Assembly (NCBI GenBank): GCA_041648175.1
Contig: JBAZPO010000001.1
Location: 1 to 64,000 of the forward strand
Origin: Desulfobaccales bacterium
GTDB lineage: Bacteria; Desulfobacterota; Desulfobaccia; Desulfobaccales; 0-14-0-80-60-11
DNA: 64,000 bases
Direction: 5' to 3'
Positions 60,974 through 64,000 of the stretch are shown one piece after another. The notes beneath the pieces are model-generated. The model saw only the letters and a list, made by a program, of their open reading frames with translations, did no database searches and was not told the DNA's origin. The translations under genes were made by a program, and so were the position numbers. The number at the start of each line of letters is the position of its first letter. Positions within the stretch are counted from its first letter, which is position 1.

Positions 60974-62827
60974 TTACTCCACCTTCACGGCGTCAAACTG
61001 GCAGGCCTCATAGCACAAGCCGCACTTGACGCAAAGTTCTTGATCGAGTTCCTGGGCTTCTTTCTTTAGGCCGGAGATGGCTCCCACCGGGCATTCCCGG
61101 ACACAGGCCAGACAGCCGGTGCAGGTCTCCGGGTCGATGGTGTATTTCAGGAGAGGCCGGCAAACCAGAGCATGGCACTTCTTATCCCGGATGTGGGCTT
61201 CGTATTCTTCCCGGAAGTACTTGATGGTGCTTCGAACCGGATTAACGGCGCTTTGACCCAGGCCGCAGATGGAGGCCGAGGCCATGGTGGCGCACAACTC
61301 TTCCATGAGATCCAGGTGCGCCATCTCCCCCCGGCCGGCAATGATTTCGTCCAGGAAGAAGAGCAGGTGTTTCAACCCTTCCCGGCAAGGGGTGCACTTG
61401 CCGCAGGACTCTTCATAAAGAAAGGAGATGAAGTAGCGGGCCACGTCCACCATGCAGGAGGTGTCGTCCATGACGATCATGCCGCCGGAACCCATGATGG
61501 AGCCTACCGATTGTAGACTGTCGTAGTCCACGGGCAGGTCGAGGAATTGGGAGGGAATGCAGCCGCCGGAGGGGCCGCCGGTCTGCACCGCCTTGAATTC
61601 CCGGCCGGGGCGCAAGCCGCCGCCCAGATCATAAATGATATGCTTCAAGCTGGTGCCCATGGGCACTTCCACCAGGCCGGTTTGGTTCACCGCCCCCACC
61701 AGGGAAAAGACCTTGGTGCCCTTGCTCTTTTCAGTGCCGATCCCTGCGAACCAATCAGCCCCCATGTTGATGATTTCGGGGATGTTGGCCCAGGTCTCCA
61801 CGTTATTGATGATCGTAGGCTGGCCGAAGAGGCCGTGCTGGGCCGGGTAAGGCGGCCGGGGAGAGGGCTCGCCGATGAAGCCTCCCATGGAGGCGATCAA
61901 GGCGGTCTCTTCGCCGCAGACAAAGGCCCCGGCGCCCCGGCTGATTTTGATGTCGAAGCCGAAGCCGGAGCGGAAGATATTGGGCCCCAAGAATCCTACC
62001 TCCCGGGCCTGATCGATGGCCCGGGCCAGGCGTTTCACCGCCAGGGGATATTCATGGCGCACGTAGATGTAGCCCTTACTAGCCCCGATGGCGTAGCCGC
62101 CGATGATCATCCCTTCCAGGATGGCATGGGGGTCGCCCTCCATCACCGCCCGGTCCATGAAAGCCCCGGGGTCGCCTTCGTCGCCGTTGCAGATGATGAA
62201 CTTCACCTCTTCCAGCTCGTCAGCGCAGATGCGCCATTTGCGGCCGGTGGGGAAGCCGCCGCCGCCCCGGCCCCGCAAGCCGGATTTGGTAACCGCATCG
62301 ATGACATCGTCCGGAGACATCTCACCCAGAACCTTTCGCAGGCCCCGGTACCCCCCCAGGGCCAGGTAGTCGTCCAGGCTCTCGGGATCTATAATGTCCA
62401 GCTTCCGCAAGACTACGGGCTGCTGGCCCTTATAAAAGGGGATATCGGCCTTGCAGGCCAACCGGTTGTGGGTCTCCGGGTCTTCATAGACCAGGCGCTC
62501 CACTACCTGGCCGTTTTTCAGGGTGGCCTCCACGATCTCCGGCACGTCCTCGGGAGTTACGTGCTGATAGGCGATCTCCTGGGGTCGCAGCAACACCTTT
62601 ACAGCCCGGGCGCAGAGCCCCTGGCAGCCGCATTCTTTCAAGGCTACCTTGCCTTCCAAACCGTTTTTCTGGAGTTCTTCCCGAAAGGCTGCGGCCACCT
62701 CATCGCTGCCCATGGGCAGGCAGCCGGGGCCGGCGCAGACCAGCACCTGGGGCTGCTTGGGGTCCAGGCGGGCCATCAACTGGCGGCGATATTCCCGCAG
62801 ATGGTCTACGGATTCAAATCTAGGCAT
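60974..62827 (-). CDS. NuoF-like NADH:acceptor flavoprotein
   Basis: 617 residues: an N-terminal thioredoxin-like 2Fe-2S domain (25-115, CAGPGC, CGCQGLC), the NADH/FMN domain (GLRGRGGGGFPTGRKW, NGDEGDPGAFMDR), the N3-type cluster ESCGKCTPCREG, and a C-terminal 2x[4Fe-4S] ferredoxin (CTGCLACVRECP, CVKCGLCYEACQ). The extended form is that of HndC/HydB/NfnB-like proteins, some of them bifurcating. It oxidises or reduces NAD(H). Confidence 0.9.
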   Translation of the reverse strand: MPRFESVDHLREYRRQLMARLDPKQPQVLVCAGPGCLPMGSDEVAAAFREELQKNGLEGKVALKECGCQGLCARAVKVLLRPQEIAYQHVTPEDVPEIVEATLKNGQVVERLVYEDPETHNRLACKADIPFYKGQQPVVLRKLDIIDPESLDDYLALGGYRGLRKVLGEMSPDDVIDAVTKSGLRGRGGGGFPTGRKWRICADELEEVKFIICNGDEGDPGAFMDRAVMEGDPHAILEGMIIGGYAIGASKGYIYVRHEYPLAVKRLARAIDQAREVGFLGPNIFRSGFGFDIKISRGAGAFVCGEETALIASMGGFIGEPSPRPPYPAQHGLFGQPTIINNVETWANIPEIINMGADWFAGIGTEKSKGTKVFSLVGAVNQTGLVEVPMGTSLKHIIYDLGGGLRPGREFKAVQTGGPSGGCIPSQFLDLPVDYDSLQSVGSIMGSGGMIVMDDTSCMVDVARYFISFLYEESCGKCTPCREGLKHLLFFLDEIIAGRGEMAHLDLMEELCATMASASICGLGQSAVNPVRSTIKYFREEYEAHIRDKKCHALVCRPLLKYTIDPETCTGCLACVRECPVGAISGLKKEAQELDQELCVKCGLCYEACQFDAVKVE

Positions 62828-62845
62828 GGCTTTATCTCTGTCATC

Positions 62846-63298
62846 TTATTTATAAAGTTTCAAGATCTTGGGCACCTTGTCCACCGAGGACCGCCCAAAA
62901 TACTTGTCGTCAACCATCATGACCGGGGCCTGGGCGCAGGAACCCAGACAACCCACCGTCTCCAGGGAGAACTGCATGTCCTTAGTGGTGTAGCCCGGCT
63001 CGATTCCCAGCTTGTTGCTCAGAGATTCCACCAAGCGGGCGCCGCCCCTCAGGTGACAGGTGGTGCCCAGGCAGACCTTAACCTGGTGGCGCCCTTTGGG
63101 AACCAAGGAGAACATCTTGAAAAAGGTGGCCACGCTGAAGATCTGCGTCAGAGGCACGTTCAGCCTGCTGGAGACTTCCTGCAACTCGTCCTTGGGCAGA
63201 TAGCTGTAAGAATCCTGGATGTCCTGCAGAACGGGGATCAGGTCCCAGGGGTCGCAATCGTAACGGGTTAGTATGGAGTCGAGGCGTTGGGCGTCCAT
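62846..63298 (-). CDS. NuoE-like 2Fe-2S subunit
   Basis: 150 residues with the four 2Fe-2S cysteines: CLGTTCHLRGG then VGCLGSCAQAP. Helical N-terminal part with LIPVLQDIQDSYSYLP. Partner of the NuoF-like protein. Its ATG overlaps the porB stop by one base (TAATG), so the two are translationally coupled. Confidence 0.92.
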   Translation of the reverse strand: MDAQRLDSILTRYDCDPWDLIPVLQDIQDSYSYLPKDELQEVSSRLNVPLTQIFSVATFFKMFSLVPKGRHQVKVCLGTTCHLRGGARLVESLSNKLGIEPGYTTKDMQFSLETVGCLGSCAQAPVMMVDDKYFGRSSVDKVPKILKLYK

Positions 63299-64000
63299 TA
63301 TTCTTGACCTTCTTCAGGAGGAGAAATCACCGGAAACTCAGGATAGGCGGCGCCGCATTTGTCCAGCAGCAGATTATACTGAGCCTGGGTGTACCTCTGG
63401 ATAAAATCCAGTTCTTTGCCCCTGAGGTGCCGGAAGCGCCCCTGGGGCTTCATGTAGTCGATAACCGGCCGGAGCTTGGGGACCTCCACGGTCTGGCGAT
63501 AACGGCCGTTTTCCACTTCAAAGAGGGGAAAAACCCCGGTCTCCACCGCCAGGCGTCCCAGGCGGACGCTGAGGTCCGTGGCGGAGCGCCAGCCCGTGGG
63601 GCAGACGGAGAGCACGTGGACGTAGGCCGGGCCCGGCGTCTCGATGGCTTTGCGGATCTTGAAGTAGAGGTCGAAGAGGTAGCTCGGGTTGGCTGTGGCC
63701 ACATAGGGAATGCCGTGGGCCACGGCGATGGCCACCATGTTCTTCTTCTGGGTGTGCTGACCGATGCTCAACTTCCCCGGAGGAGAGGTGGTGGTCATGG
63801 CCCCATAGGGGGTGGAACTGGAGCGCTGGATGCCGGTGTTCATATAGGCTTCGTTGTCCCAGCAGACATAAGTGAAGTTGTGGCCCCGCTCCAGGGCGCC
63901 GGAGAGGGACTGAAGACCGATGTCAGTGGTGCCGCCGTCCCCTCCCATGGCCACCACCGCCGGCATCTTGCCTTTGAGTTTACCCTTGCGGTTCAGGACT
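63298..64000 (-). CDS. porB: 2-oxoacid:ferredoxin oxidoreductase beta subunit (partial)
   Basis: Coding sequence continues beyond the window end; the ATG at 63966 is internal, since the frame is open to 64000 (LNRKGKLKGK precedes it). Seen: the thiamine-diphosphate motif AMGGDGGTTDIGLQSLSGA, NEAYMNTGIQRSS and TPYGAMTTTSP, which is close to pyruvate:ferredoxin PorB. It links oxidative decarboxylation of a 2-oxoacid to ferredoxin. The adjacent NuoEFG-like genes suggest NADH as an added electron partner. Confidence 0.9.
   Translation of the reverse strand, partial: VLNRKGKLKGKMPAVVAMGGDGGTTDIGLQSLSGALERGHNFTYVCWDNEAYMNTGIQRSSSTPYGAMTTTSPPGKLSIGQHTQKKNMVAIAVAHGIPYVATANPSYLFDLYFKIRKAIETPGPAYVHVLSVCPTGWRSATDLSVRLGRLAVETGVFPLFEVENGRYRQTVEVPKLRPVIDYMKPQGRFRHLRGKELDFIQRYTQAQYNLLLDKCGAAYPEFPVISPPEEGQE

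Noticed and set aside
61547..63271. 574-residue plus-strand open frame
   Set aside because: Antisense to the nuoF- and nuoE-like genes; composition typical of a shadow.

Overview
The window looks like a chromosomal piece of a GC-rich, strictly anaerobic bacterium, most likely a Desulfobacterota (former Deltaproteobacteria) relative. This is inferred from gene content, not from a marker gene. The pointers are several HdrA/Qmo-type flavoproteins, formylmethanofuran-dehydrogenase-like subunits, a futalosine-type menaquinone operon, a 2-oxoacid:ferredoxin oxidoreductase next to NADH-dehydrogenase modules, LivFGMH with PaaK, and a PEP-CTERM protein. No rRNA, tRNA or CRISPR array was seen.

Layout. 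0-5 kb (minus): btuC-btuD-btuF and cbiA, downstream of a cobalamin riboswitch that ends in a 12-bp terminator hairpin. 5-18 kb (minus): a redox cluster, in transcription order fwdB-like, fwdA-like, an Fe-S protein, hdrC-like, a double HdrA of about 1,020 residues, a DUF3795-type protein, a six-cluster polyferredoxin, an HdrA-MvhD fusion, a tautomerase and a second HdrA. This is the most unusual part: the Fwd-like subunits seem to lack their catalytic metal ligands, HdrB is missing, and the four HdrA modules form two pairs in which one member keeps and the other has lost the DCxxC cysteines. 18-19.7 kb (plus): a radical SAM protein and an HPF-cold-shock fusion. 19.7-24.3 kb (minus): bioB-bioD-bioF-bioH-bioC behind a BirA-type operator, apparently with a leaderless bioB. 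24.4-27.5 kb (plus): a three-gene phosphorelay without a DNA-binding output. 27.5-37.2 kb (minus): ftsK, a dCMP deaminase, a RAYT transposase between inverted REP palindromes, a lipoprotein hydrolase, paaK and livGFMH.

37.3-47.4 kb (minus): an outer-membrane protein with its own promoter and terminator, then the menaquinone genes mqnE-mqnC-MTAP-like-aminofutalosine deaminase-mqnA-ubiD-ubiX-ubiA. A TetR regulator is next to them, and its likely operator lies both over its own start codon and in front of mqnE. mqnD is not in the window. 47.6-57.9 kb: PEP-CTERM protein, valS, an SRA-like/HNH nuclease, GAF-GGDEF, a small Cys-rich protein, nadC, proC, a phosphoesterase and pdxA. 57.9-60.2 kb: a repeat graveyard with an orphan higA, a remnant of its toxin higB, at least two families of short inverted-repeat elements and a 27-bp perfect hairpin. 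60.2-64 kb (minus): porB (cut by the window edge) followed by nuoE-, nuoF- and nuoG-like genes.

How the parts connect (inference). The Hdr/Fwd-like proteins, the porB-NuoEFG set and menaquinone all concern moving electrons between ferredoxin, NADH and the quinone pool. The B12 and biotin operons supply cofactors and each has a visible cofactor-responsive control element. Start codons were revised from the longest open frame wherever a Shine-Dalgarno sequence, a gene overlap or family alignment argued for it.
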